A stretch of DNA of 20,567 nt from Hyphomicrobiales bacterium (GCA_023266715.1 JAHFPK010000017.1:1-20567), one strand, 5' to 3'; counted from the first letter of the stretch, positions 8,042-16,251 are shown. Numbers and translations: made by a program. The notes: generated from the sequence alone by a model not told the origin.

Positions 8042-9166
8042 ATGACGCCAACGAAACCGGTATTGCGGCCGGAACATCCGCAATTTTCGTCCGGCCCTTG
8101 TGCCAAAATTCCAGGCTGGACACCTGAACTCCTCAAAACCGCTTGTGTTGGCCGATCGCATCGTTCAAACGAAGGCAAGGCCCGTTTGAAGGAAGCGATT
8201 GCGCTCACCCGTGAGGTGCTTGAGGTCCCTGCAGACTACCGCATTGGCTTTGTGCCGGCGTCGGATACGGGTGCAGTTGAAATGGCTCTTTGGTCGTTAC
8301 TGGGCGCGCGTGGCGTTGATATTCTGGCGTGGGAGAGTTTTGGCGAAGGCTGGGTGAACCATGTACTCAAGCAGTTAAAGCTCAGGGATGTGACCAAACA
8401 TCTGGCGCCTTACGGCGAGTTGCCTGATCTCGAGAAGGTCAATTTTTCAAATGATGTGGTTTTCACATGGAACGGCACGACATCGGGCGTGCGGGTTCCC
8501 GATGGGAACTGGATTCCTGCTGACCGTCAGGGCCTCACCATTTGCGATGCGACGTCTGCCGCCTTTGCGCAGAATTTGGATTTTTCCAAACTCGATGTGG
8601 TAACATTTTCCTGGCAGAAGGTTTTGGGCGGGGAGGGCGCCCATGGCGTTATTATCCTAAGCCCCCGCGCGGTGGAGCGGCTTGAAACCTATGTGCCGCC
8701 TTGGCCCATGCCGAAAATATTCCGCATGACATCCGGCGGGAAGTTGAATGCCGGAATTTTTGAAGGCGAGACCATCAACACGCCGTCCATGCTCTGTGTT
8801 GAGGATTATCTTGTAGCGCTGAAATGGGCGAAAAGACTTGGTGGATTGGGTGCCCTTTGCGCGCGCGCTGACGCCAATGCGGGCGTGCTTGACCGGTGGA
8901 TTTCGGGCTCACCCTTTGCCAAGAATCTGTCCAAGCGGCCGGAGACGCAATCCAATACGTCGGTGTGTTTCTCGCTTGTGGGTGATGAAACGGTACCAAA
9001 GAAAATGGCAAAACTCCTGGAAGCGGAAGGCGCTGCTTTCGACATTGGCGGCTACCGGGATGCACCACCAGGCTTGCGCATCTGGTGCGGGGCAACGGTT
9101 GAAACATCTGACCTCAAGGCGCTGCTGCCATGGCTCGATTGGGCCTACGCAACCGCCACGACTTAA
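8042..9166 (+). CDS. serC: Phosphoserine aminotransferase SerC
   Basis: SerC is a PLP-dependent enzyme that transfers an amino group from glutamate to 3-phosphohydroxypyruvate, the second step of serine synthesis; many SerC enzymes also act in PLP synthesis. The 374 residues belong to the longer alphaproteobacterial type, starting RPEHPQFSSGPCAKIPGW, with PLP-pocket Asp169 (ICDATSA) and the Schiff-base Lys193 in SWQKVLGGEGAHG. An in-frame ATG at 8030 exists, but it falls inside the second leader hairpin with no spaced Shine-Dalgarno. ATG 8042 has GGAG six bases upstream and is chosen. serA follows 23 bases downstream, so the pair is almost certainly one operon under the leader RNA. Confidence 0.95.
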   Translation: MTPTKPVLRPEHPQFSSGPCAKIPGWTPELLKTACVGRSHRSNEGKARLKEAIALTREVLEVPADYRIGFVPASDTGAVEMALWSLLGARGVDILAWESFGEGWVNHVLKQLKLRDVTKHLAPYGELPDLEKVNFSNDVVFTWNGTTSGVRVPDGNWIPADRQGLTICDATSAAFAQNLDFSKLDVVTFSWQKVLGGEGAHGVIILSPRAVERLETYVPPWPMPKIFRMTSGGKLNAGIFEGETINTPSMLCVEDYLVALKWAKRLGGLGALCARADANAGVLDRWISGSPFAKNLSKRPETQSNTSVCFSLVGDETVPKKMAKLLEAEGAAFDIGGYRDAPPGLRIWCGATVETSDLKALLPWLDWAYATATT

Positions 9167-9189
9167 TTCATTTTTTCAGGAGAAGCCAC

Positions 9190-10776
9190 ATGGCTCCAAG
9201 GGTTCTCGTTTCCGACAAGCTGTCTGAAACCGCGGTTCAAATTTTCAGGGACCGCGGCATAGAAGTGGATTACAAGCCGGATTTGGGCAAGGACAAGGAT
9301 GCCTTGTTGGCGGCCATTCCGCTTTATGACGGGCTTGCCATTCGTTCTGCCACCAAAGTTACGCCAAAGATTCTGGAGGCGGCCAAAAATCTGAAAGTTA
9401 TCGGACGGGCCGGCATCGGCGTGGATAATGTTGATATTCCGGCCGCCTCTTCGCGCGGTATCGTGGTGATGAATACGCCCAATGGAAACGCGATAACAAC
9501 CGCGGAGCACGCTCTGTCCATGATGATGGCGCTGGCCAGGCAAATTCCCGAGGCCAATGCCTCGACCCATGCGGGCAAGTGGGAGAAAAACCGTTTCATG
9601 GGCGTTGAGCTTTTCAACAAGACTCTCGGCATTATCGGGTGTGGCAATATTGGCTCCATCGTTGCTGACCGCGCCCTTGGCCTGAAGATGAAGGTGATTG
9701 CCTTTGATCCCTTCCTGTCGCCGGAGCGTGCCATTGCCATCGGGGTTGAGAAGGTGGAGCTTGATGATATCTTCAAGCGTTCGGATTTCATCACGCTTCA
9801 TACCCCGCTTACCGACAAGACTCGTCATATTGTGGATGCTGCCGCTCTTGCCAAATGCAAGAAGGGCGTGCGCATCATCAATTGCGCACGGGGCGGCCTT
9901 GTTGTTGAGGATGCGCTTTATGATGCGCTCGTATCCGGCAAAGTTGCGGGTGCCGCATTGGATGTCTTTGAGACCGAGCCTGCGTCATCGCACAAGCTCT
10001 TTGGCCTTGAGAACGTCGTTGCAACACCGCATCTCGGGGCCTCAACAGGTGAGGCGCAGGAGAATGTGGCATTGCAGGTCGCCGAGCAGATGGCGGATTA
10101 CCTGATTTCGGGTGCTGTCACCAATGCACTCAACATGCCTTCCATTTCTGCCGATGAAGCGCCACGCTTAAGGCCCTTTGTTGTGCTGGCCGAAAAACTT
10201 GGCAGCTTTGCCGGCCAACTGACCGATGGCCCCATCACCGGCATTGTCATTGAATATGCCGGCGATGTCGGTGAAATGAACACGCGCGCCTTAACCTCCG
10301 CGGCACTGGCAGGCGTGCTGCAACCCATGCTTGGCACGGTGAATATGGTGTCTGCTCCGGTGGTGGCGCGCGAGCGCGGCATGAAGGTGGATGAGGTGCG
10401 CCAGAGCCAGAGGGGAGCCTACGAAACCTATATCAGGCTCACAGTGCGCACCGAAAATCTGGAACGGTCGGTGGCTGGAACGGTGTTTTCCGATGGCAAG
10501 CCGCGCATCATCCAGATCAAGGGGATCGAACTTGAGGCGGATTTCGGCTCCCACATGCTCTATGTCACAAATCAGGACAAACCGGGTTTTATCGGGGCGC
10601 TGGGCATGTTACTTGGCAATGCCAACGTCAACATTGCGTCTTTCCATCTGGGGCGGTTGGCGGAGGGCAGTGATGCAATTTGCCTGGTGCAACTGGACGA
10701 ACCTATCCCGGCGTCTGTGCTGGCGGCGGTGCAAAAGCTAACGCAGGTGCGCCAGGCCAAGCCGCTGGCTTTTTGA
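9190..10776 (+). CDS. serA: D-3-phosphoglycerate dehydrogenase SerA
   Basis: SerA catalyses the NAD-dependent oxidation of 3-phosphoglycerate to 3-phosphohydroxypyruvate, the committing step of serine synthesis. The 528-residue long form has an N-terminal substrate domain with GRAGIGVDNVDI, the nucleotide-binding GCGNIG (150-155) with the NAD-selecting Asp at about 173, catalytic Arg234 (NCARGG), Glu263 and His281 (ATPHLGAST). It then has the intervening allosteric-substrate-binding domain and a C-terminal ACT domain with NQDKPGFIGALG, usually a serine sensor. The frame extends upstream to 9130, but ATG 9190 has AGGAG at 9178-9182 and gives the standard N-terminus. No residues appear to be missing. 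Confidence 0.96.
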   Translation: MAPRVLVSDKLSETAVQIFRDRGIEVDYKPDLGKDKDALLAAIPLYDGLAIRSATKVTPKILEAAKNLKVIGRAGIGVDNVDIPAASSRGIVVMNTPNGNAITTAEHALSMMMALARQIPEANASTHAGKWEKNRFMGVELFNKTLGIIGCGNIGSIVADRALGLKMKVIAFDPFLSPERAIAIGVEKVELDDIFKRSDFITLHTPLTDKTRHIVDAAALAKCKKGVRIINCARGGLVVEDALYDALVSGKVAGAALDVFETEPASSHKLFGLENVVATPHLGASTGEAQENVALQVAEQMADYLISGAVTNALNMPSISADEAPRLRPFVVLAEKLGSFAGQLTDGPITGIVIEYAGDVGEMNTRALTSAALAGVLQPMLGTVNMVSAPVVARERGMKVDEVRQSQRGAYETYIRLTVRTENLERSVAGTVFSDGKPRIIQIKGIELEADFGSHMLYVTNQDKPGFIGALGMLLGNANVNIASFHLGRLAEGSDAICLVQLDEPIPASVLAAVQKLTQVRQAKPLAF

Positions 10777-10810
10777 CGCAATCCCGTCGCGAATTTGCCT
10801 TGGAGCGGGC

Positions 10811-10841
10811 GTTTCCTCCTTCCGACTTAACCGGAGGAAAT
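10811..10841 (+). promoter_or_regulatory. Hairpin masking the ribosome binding site of the DUF4139 gene
   Basis: TTTCCTCC (10812-10819) and GGAGGAAA (10833-10840) are perfectly complementary across a 13-base loop, with one further G-U pair outside. The 3' strand is the complete Shine-Dalgarno of the gene starting at 10846. In the transcript the ribosome binding site would be fully paired. No run of T follows, so it is not a terminator of serA. Regulation by this stem is an inference. Confidence 0.55.
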
Positions 10842-10845
10842 TCCC

Positions 10846-12531
10846 ATGCGCCTGCATTTTGCCACTCTCATTCTTTTCACCACCTGTCTGACACCGGCCT
10901 TTGCGGCTGATCTCAAATCCCTCTCCCACGTGGATGCGGTCACGGTTTACCCCTCAGGGGCGGAGGTCACGCGCGTGACCCAAGCCCATCTTGCAACGGG
11001 TGAAACTACACTCATCCTTGAAGACCTGCCGGGCGAGCTGGACGCCCGATCCATAAGGGTAGAAGGGGCAGGCGGCGAAGGCCTTGAAATTGGCTCGGTT
11101 GATTCCAAACTCATCTATCTTTCAACCGACGCTCAGGATGCCGAACGCAAGCGCCTGGAAAAGGAAATTGAAATACTTGGCGATGAGCGCCAGGCCCTGG
11201 ACCAGACATTATCAGATGCAGATTATCAGAAGAGACTGCTACTCTCATTGGCCGACAAGCAGCTTGCTCCTTCTTCGGAAGACAAGTCCAAGTCTGTTGA
11301 CGCCACCCAACTCGGATCCCTGCTTGATCTCGTCAGTGTGAAGCTCAATGTCATTTCCAAGACAATCCATGAAGCACAAATTCGCCAGCGCGACATCGAC
11401 AAGCAAGTGATTGAATTAAACAACAAGCTGGCAGGCATTGCACCGGCGCAAGTGGCCCAGATGCAAGTAGCAGTGCATTTGATGGCACTTGCCGAAACCG
11501 ATGGGACTTTCAAAATAAAGTACCGTGTTGGCAATGCGGGCTGGGCCCCATTCTATGATGCACGGCTTACAACGCCGGAGAAAAACCAAAAATCACCAAT
11601 AGAACTGGTGCGCCGCGCCGAGGTAATGCAATCAACCGGTGAAAGCTGGGACGATGTGGCGCTCACCCTTTCAACAGCGCGGCCCTTGGGTGCGACGGCC
11701 GCTCCTGATTTGTACGAGCAGGAAATCCAGGTCTATCCGCCACTGGAAGAGCGCATGAAATCTGAAATGGATGCAATTTCGCGTGATGATGAGAACCTGC
11801 CTGCCTCTGCTGCCGCACCGAAGGAAATGGGACAGTTGTTAAGCGGGCTGGAGGACAAGAAGAAAGATGTGATCCAGAAACAGGCCATTATTGAAATGGC
11901 TGGCTTCCAGGCGCTTTACGGCATTCAGGGTCGGGTGAGTGTTGACAATTCCGGCACGTCCAAAAAAGTCCGCATTGCGACGGATGGCTATGACGCCACC
12001 TTGAATGCTTTGGTGGTGCCGAAGCTTGATGCCTCGGCCTATCTTACGGCCGTCTTCACCATCAAGGGCGAAGCGCCCATGCTGCCGGGTACGGTCAATC
12101 TCTATCGCGATGGCGTGTTCATGGGGCAGGGCGCCCTGCCGCTCCTGAGTCCCAATGAAGAAGCGAAGCTTGGATTCGGGGCCGATGACCTTATGAAGGT
12201 CAAGCGCGCCGAAGTGAAGCGCAAGAAGGGTGAGGAGGGCCTGATTTCCACCTCGAATGTCGAGGAGCGAGCCTGGGACATTGTGGTCAAGAATCTGCAC
12301 GATGTTTCCATTCCAGTGACGGTGATCGACCAGATGCCGTTCTCAGCCAATGAGAATGTGAGTGTTGAGCCGTTGGCGCAGATGACGCCGCCAACCGACA
12401 AGGACTTGAACAAAAAGCGAGGTGTTGTGGCCTGGCGGTTTGATCTCGAGAGCAAGGCGGAAAAGATCCTCAAATTCGGTTACAAGGTTACTTGGCCACA
12501 GAACATGCAGGTTGGGATGAATTTGGAATGA
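10846..12531 (+). CDS. Secreted DUF4139 (MuiA-like) family protein
   Basis: The 561-residue protein begins with a signal peptide (residues 1-20, ending AFA before ADLKSL). An N-terminal domain with DAVTVYPSGAEVTRV, typical of DUF4140, follows, then a long charged coiled coil (about 95-200). The C-terminal half contains YRVGNAGWAPFYDARL and later RAWDIVVKNLHD, as in the DUF4139 / mucoidy-inhibitor MuiA family. The molecular function of this family is not established, so I give none. A GGAGGAAA Shine-Dalgarno sits just before the ATG but is sequestered in a hairpin. The gene is 69 bases after serA and could be cotranscribed with it. The last codons, encoding GMNLE and stop, recur 128 bases downstream beyond a palindromic repeat. 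Confidence 0.85.
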   Translation: MRLHFATLILFTTCLTPAFAADLKSLSHVDAVTVYPSGAEVTRVTQAHLATGETTLILEDLPGELDARSIRVEGAGGEGLEIGSVDSKLIYLSTDAQDAERKRLEKEIEILGDERQALDQTLSDADYQKRLLLSLADKQLAPSSEDKSKSVDATQLGSLLDLVSVKLNVISKTIHEAQIRQRDIDKQVIELNNKLAGIAPAQVAQMQVAVHLMALAETDGTFKIKYRVGNAGWAPFYDARLTTPEKNQKSPIELVRRAEVMQSTGESWDDVALTLSTARPLGATAAPDLYEQEIQVYPPLEERMKSEMDAISRDDENLPASAAAPKEMGQLLSGLEDKKKDVIQKQAIIEMAGFQALYGIQGRVSVDNSGTSKKVRIATDGYDATLNALVVPKLDASAYLTAVFTIKGEAPMLPGTVNLYRDGVFMGQGALPLLSPNEEAKLGFGADDLMKVKRAEVKRKKGEEGLISTSNVEERAWDIVVKNLHDVSIPVTVIDQMPFSANENVSVEPLAQMTPPTDKDLNKKRGVVAWRFDLESKAEKILKFGYKVTWPQNMQVGMNLE

Positions 12532-12652
12532 TCCTCATGCTGAGGTGCGCGGCGAAGCCGGGCCTCGAAGCACCGCACGTGCTGCAGCCAACCCTTCGAG
12601 GCCTTGGCTTGCGCCAAGGCACCTCAGGGAGAGGGGGACTTGGGATGAATTT
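12512..12652. repeat. Palindromic intergenic repeat element flanked by 13-bp direct repeats
   Basis: The 102-bp core (12533-12634) is an imperfect palindrome. The outer arm CTGAGGTGC (12540-12548) pairs with GCACCTCAG (12619-12627). The inner arms GCGAAGCC and GCCTCGAA (12552-12569) pair with TTCGAGGC and GGCTTGCGC (12595-12614). The left end also carries CCTCA/TGAGG. The core sits between two copies of TTGGGATGAATTT (12512-12524 and 12640-12652). From memory, similar CCTCA/TGAGG-ended palindromes are abundant between genes in Bradyrhizobium-like genomes. The direct repeats look like a target duplication. No transposase is encoded, so if mobile it would be moved in trans. Confidence 0.7.
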
Positions 12653-12695
12653 AGAGTAGCATTTGCGCCGACCCAGGTTTCGTGTATGACCTCGC

Positions 12696-12727
12696 AACGG
12701 CTCCGGAGAAATTCTCCCGGGGCCGTT
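12696..12727 (+). promoter_or_regulatory. Strong hairpin in the purA leader
   Basis: AACGGCTCCGG and CCGGGGCCGTT pair through a G-U, and an inner GAGA/TCTC pair continues the stem past one bulged C, leaving a small AAT loop. The stem ends 23 bases before the purA start and well before its Shine-Dalgarno AGGAG (12740-12744). No T-run follows, so it is a poor intrinsic terminator. It could be a leader structure for purA or a 3' end-protecting hairpin for the upstream transcript. Confidence 0.45.
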
Positions 12728-12750
12728 CGCATGTCTAACAGGAGTTGAGA

Positions 12751-14043
12751 ATGGCCAATGTTGCGGTGGTCGGAGCCCAGTGGGGCGATGAAGGCAAGGG
12801 AAAACTGGTGGATTGGCTGTCCGAACGCGCCGATGTCGTCGTGCGCTTTCAGGGCGGCCATAATGCCGGCCATACGCTGGTCATTGATGGTGTCACCTAT
12901 AAGCTTTCGCTGCTGCCTTCGGGCATTGTGCGGCCCGGCAAGCTTTCGATCATTGGTAATGGCGTGGTCATCGATCCATGGGCTTTGATTGCCGAAATAG
13001 AAAAGCTTACCGTCCAAGGCGTTTCTGTATCACGCGAGAATCTGCGCATTGCCGGAAATGCCACGCTTATATTGCCGCTCCATGGTGAACTAGATCGCAT
13101 CCGCGAAGAGGCCGCTGGCTCTGGCAAAATCGGAACCACGGGGCGCGGCATCGGTCCAGCCTATGAAGACAAAGTGGGACGACGTGCCATCCGAGTAAAT
13201 GATCTCGCTGACCTTACAACTCTCGGGCCCAAAATTGATCGTTTGCTCACCCATCACAATGCACTGCGGCGCGGGCTTGGCCAAGCGGAAATTGCGCCTG
13301 CAGATATTTTCAAGCAGCTCAGCGAAATTGCGCCAAAGATTTTGATCTATTCCGATGCCGTATGGTCGCTCCTTGATGAAGTAAAGCGTGAAGGCAAGCG
13401 CATTCTGTTTGAGGGCGCGCAAGGCGTGCTGCTTGATATCGACCACGGCACTTATCCTTTTGTGACCTCGTCCAATACCATTGCGGGGCAGGCGGCGGCA
13501 GGGTCCGGTCTGGGGCCTTCGAGCATTGGTTACGTGCTGGGAATTGCCAAGGCTTACACCACACGCGTGGGCTCCGGTCCGTTTCCAACGGAACAGGACA
13601 ATGAGGTTGGCGAATATATTGGCCAGAGGGGACGCGAATTTGGCACGGTTACGGGGCGCAAGCGCCGCTGCGGCTGGTTCGACTCGGTACTGGTGCGGCA
13701 GGCGATCAAGACATCGGGCATCCACGGCATTGCGCTCACGAAGCTTGATGTGCTCGATGGCTTGAAGGAAATCAAAGTTGGCGTGGGTTACATGCTCGAT
13801 GAAAAGCGCCTTGAACGCTTTCCTGCGGCGGAAGAAGCTCAACGGCGGGTTGAGCCGATTTATGAAAGTTTTGAAGGCTGGAAGGATACCACGGCGGGTG
13901 CCCGCTCATGGGCGCAGCTTCCGGCGCAAGCCATCAAGTATGTGAAATACCTTGAGGAACTGATTGAGTGCCCCGTAGCGCTTCTTTCAACGTCGCCGGA
14001 GCGCGAAGACACAATCCTGATGCGCGATCCGTTTGAGGATTGA
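12751..14043 (+). CDS. purA: Adenylosuccinate synthetase PurA
   Basis: PurA catalyses GTP-dependent ligation of IMP and aspartate to adenylosuccinate, the first step from IMP to AMP. The 430-residue protein has the full set of motifs: the P-loop-like GDEGKGK (12-18) with catalytic Asp13, GGHNAGHTLV with His41, GTTGRGIGPAYEDK, FEGAQGVLLDIDHGTYPFVTSS (abridged here by its key GAQG and DHG), VGSGPFPTE, and near the end KLDVLDGLKEI. ATG 12751 has AGGAG six bases upstream; a TTG at 12745 is unlikely. The stop codon directly abuts the stop codon of the convergent membrane-protein gene, with no base between them, so the two transcripts must overlap at their 3' ends. Confidence 0.97.
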   Translation: MANVAVVGAQWGDEGKGKLVDWLSERADVVVRFQGGHNAGHTLVIDGVTYKLSLLPSGIVRPGKLSIIGNGVVIDPWALIAEIEKLTVQGVSVSRENLRIAGNATLILPLHGELDRIREEAAGSGKIGTTGRGIGPAYEDKVGRRAIRVNDLADLTTLGPKIDRLLTHHNALRRGLGQAEIAPADIFKQLSEIAPKILIYSDAVWSLLDEVKREGKRILFEGAQGVLLDIDHGTYPFVTSSNTIAGQAAAGSGLGPSSIGYVLGIAKAYTTRVGSGPFPTEQDNEVGEYIGQRGREFGTVTGRKRRCGWFDSVLVRQAIKTSGIHGIALTKLDVLDGLKEIKVGVGYMLDEKRLERFPAAEEAQRRVEPIYESFEGWKDTTAGARSWAQLPAQAIKYVKYLEELIECPVALLSTSPEREDTILMRDPFED

Positions 14044-14811
14044 TTAGAACTTCCGCTGCTCGACAAAGAACCCATAAAGCGAACTCAGCAAGCTGACGCT
14101 GAAGAGCGACAGGAAAAGTTTCACTGGCACACTTAAAACCACAGCCAATATCTTGGCCGCTGTTGCGCTCACGCCGCCGACAATCGACAGCAAAAGAACA
14201 AGCACCAGAAATGTGGCGATGAGGATCAAGGCGTTCAAGACAATGAGAGCTGCAAATTGCAGGTTATTGCCTTGAGTCACCTGCAAGGCTGCACCGATGC
14301 CGAAATCCTTGCGTTCAAGAGCAATGGCGGGCAAGGCAACAGACATGCGCATGATATAAATTGCAGCTACGAAAAAGAGGATGGTGAGCAGAGGGCTAAG
14401 GTTTGGAAGGGCGGAAAGAAAGGCGGTGGAGGCTATGAGAGCAGGTACCAGCGTTATGAGCATAATCAGCAGGGTGCGACCGGCATAACTCCACACTGGA
14501 CGATCAAGACGGAAGATTTTTTCAGACGCCGTAATTTCATCCAGCAAGATGTAACGGTGCCAGTTCACGGCAATGGAGGAAAAAATCACTATGCTGATTG
14601 CGGCAATGATGAATTCCGTTGGGCGGATGGTAACTGTGCTGGCTATGTCCTCGCCCGTGGAATTTGTGGCACCGGAGAAGTAGAGATCGAGAATGCTGAC
14701 GCCTGTCAGCACGAGAATCCAGGGCAGGCCAATTCTTGTTCCGGCATTGCGGAATTGAATTACAGCTTTCAACGCATGTTTGATTGCCAGTAGTGCAGGT
14801 AGTTTATTCAT
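14044..14811 (-). CDS. Polytopic membrane protein of unknown function
   Basis: This unrecognised protein has 255 residues from ATG 14811 (259 from GTG 14823). It shows about six hydrophobic segments: GLPWILVLTGVSIL, then FIIAAISIVIFSSIAV followed by NWHRYILLDE, LLIMLITLVPALIAS, LLTILFFVAAIYIM, ALIVLNALILIATFLV, and a last one near VKLFLSLFSVSLL. A conserved-looking WHRYILLDE follows the second helix. No enzymatic motif is visible. The gene lies directly downstream of the EAL-domain gene on the same strand, with a gap of 15-27 bases, so the two are probably cotranscribed. A CACTC/GAGTG hairpin (14821-14836) sits in that gap and overlaps the GTG start option. A role in the same signalling context is possible but unsupported. 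Confidence 0.75.
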   Translation of the reverse strand: MNKLPALLAIKHALKAVIQFRNAGTRIGLPWILVLTGVSILDLYFSGATNSTGEDIASTVTIRPTEFIIAAISIVIFSSIAVNWHRYILLDEITASEKIFRLDRPVWSYAGRTLLIMLITLVPALIASTAFLSALPNLSPLLTILFFVAAIYIMRMSVALPAIALERKDFGIGAALQVTQGNNLQFAALIVLNALILIATFLVLVLLLSIVGGVSATAAKILAVVLSVPVKLFLSLFSVSLLSSLYGFFVEQRKF

Positions 14812-14838
14812 TTGGGAAATCACTCTTTTATGAGTGGT

Positions 14839-16242
14839 TTAGCGAATAAGTTTTATCTTGGAAAGTTGAACATTGTTTTGTTCCAATGTCTCAGAGAAAT
14901 TTTTCATGATGATGGCAGCCAGGTTTGATTTGGCGGTGGGCTTGCCACAGAAATAGCCTTGCAGATAGTCGCAGTTCAAGTTGCGCAGGGCCAGCATTTG
15001 TTCGTTTGTCTCAATGCCTTCAGCAGTGACTTCAATGCCCAGATTTCGGCTGAGTTCGATGATGGATTTGAGAATGCTGGGGGCCTTCGGTGTGGTGTCC
15101 AGGGCGTGAATGAAAGAGCGGTCAATTTTCAATTTTGAAAAAGGAAATTGCCAGAGGTAGCTGAGGCTGGAATAGCCTGTGCCAAAATCATCAAGGGCGA
15201 TCGAACACCCCATGTCGCGCAGGGCATTGAGTTGGGAGAGAACCAGTTCCTGGTCTTTCAGGAATGTGCCTTCAGTAATCTCAACGTCAAGTCGGTAAGC
15301 GGGAAATTTGGTCTGTTCGAGGGCATGATTGACTTCTGCCAGCAAGGTTCCCGTATAAAACTGGGCCGGTGAAAAATTGACGGCAACAATGAGGTGTGAT
15401 GGCCATTCTGCCGCCGTGCGGCAGGTATCTTCAATGCACCAGGCACCAAGCCGCGAGATGAGGCCGATTTCTTCGGCGATGGGGATGAATTCACTGGGCG
15501 CAATGTTGCCAAATTCAGGATGCCTCAGCCGCATCAGGGCCTCGAAGCCCACCAGTTTGCCGGACTTAAAGGAAAAGAACGGCTGGTAAAACATTTCGAA
15601 CTGGTTTTGCTCAACCGCCCTGGTGATAATCGCGATCAGATCATTGCGGCGCTTGGCAGCTTGGGCTTCTGCCGGATCAAAGAAGGAATAACCGGGGCTG
15701 CCGCTTTCTGAGGAGGCGCGAAGGGCAAGGCCTGCGTGATGCAGCAGGGTTGCGGCATCCTGATCAGTTGCAGTTGTCAGGGCAACGCCGGCGATAGCCT
15801 CAATTCTGAGCTGTTGATCGCCCCATGGGACGGGCCTTGAACACAAGGCTGCCAGCTGTTTGGCGGTTTGCAAGGCGAGCACGGGATCGCCGACGTCGTA
15901 AAGGAAGACACCAAAGCTTTTGTGATCTATCCGGCCAATGATGCGGTTTTTGATTGGAGCGAGCTCAAGTCTCTCGGCCAATTGACGAATGACTGAACCA
16001 ATGGCTTTACGACCATAGGCTTCGCCAACTCTGGCGAGACCCCTGATCCTGATTTCGATGAGGGTGGCGCCTAAGGGCCGGGGACCGGCCTTGATGATTT
16101 CCGCGTTGATGGCGGCGAGGAGGGCTTCATAGTTGAAAAAGCCCGTATCCTGGTCATAGCTTGAAAGGTGTTGCAAATTCAGGCGCAGAGAGCCCATCTC
16201 CTGGAGCTCCGGGGTATGATCTGATGGGGCGGAGATAATCAT
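14839..16242 (-). CDS. Degenerate GGDEF plus EAL domain c-di-GMP phosphodiesterase
   Basis: The 467-residue protein is cytoplasmic, with no signal peptide or membrane helix. Residues of about 30-190 form a GGDEF-like domain whose signature is replaced by IDHKS (105-109), so it should not synthesise c-di-GMP. Residues of about 200-450 form an EAL domain with the catalytic set intact: EAL (234-236), Asn289 in NFSPAQF, Glu321 in EITEG, Asp351-Asp352 in DDFGTGYSSL, Lys372 in LKIDRSFI, Glu408 in AEGIET and Gln428 in LQGYF. It should therefore hydrolyse c-di-GMP to pGpG, perhaps with the GGDEF-like part as a regulatory module. It diverges from the CAP-domain gene across a short gap and is followed by the membrane-protein gene. 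Confidence 0.9.
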   Translation of the reverse strand: MIISAPSDHTPELQEMGSLRLNLQHLSSYDQDTGFFNYEALLAAINAEIIKAGPRPLGATLIEIRIRGLARVGEAYGRKAIGSVIRQLAERLELAPIKNRIIGRIDHKSFGVFLYDVGDPVLALQTAKQLAALCSRPVPWGDQQLRIEAIAGVALTTATDQDAATLLHHAGLALRASSESGSPGYSFFDPAEAQAAKRRNDLIAIITRAVEQNQFEMFYQPFFSFKSGKLVGFEALMRLRHPEFGNIAPSEFIPIAEEIGLISRLGAWCIEDTCRTAAEWPSHLIVAVNFSPAQFYTGTLLAEVNHALEQTKFPAYRLDVEITEGTFLKDQELVLSQLNALRDMGCSIALDDFGTGYSSLSYLWQFPFSKLKIDRSFIHALDTTPKAPSILKSIIELSRNLGIEVTAEGIETNEQMLALRNLNCDYLQGYFCGKPTAKSNLAAIIMKNFSETLEQNNVQLSKIKLIR

Positions 16243-16251
16243 GTATGGTAA

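Noticed and set aside
9163..9828. A 221-codon minus-strand open frame opposite serA
   Set aside because: It is antisense to the NAD-binding and catalytic core of SerA and has no protein-like features.
13090..13842. A 250-codon open frame on the minus strand opposite purA
   Set aside because: PurA is complete and conserved on the plus strand. The antisense translation has no recognisable family or export signal.
14257..14793. A 178-codon plus-strand open frame opposite the membrane protein
   Set aside because: Its product is a polar, Gly/His/Asn-rich sequence with no pattern. The minus-strand frame shows six coherent hydrophobic segments and adjoins the EAL gene, so it is the real one.
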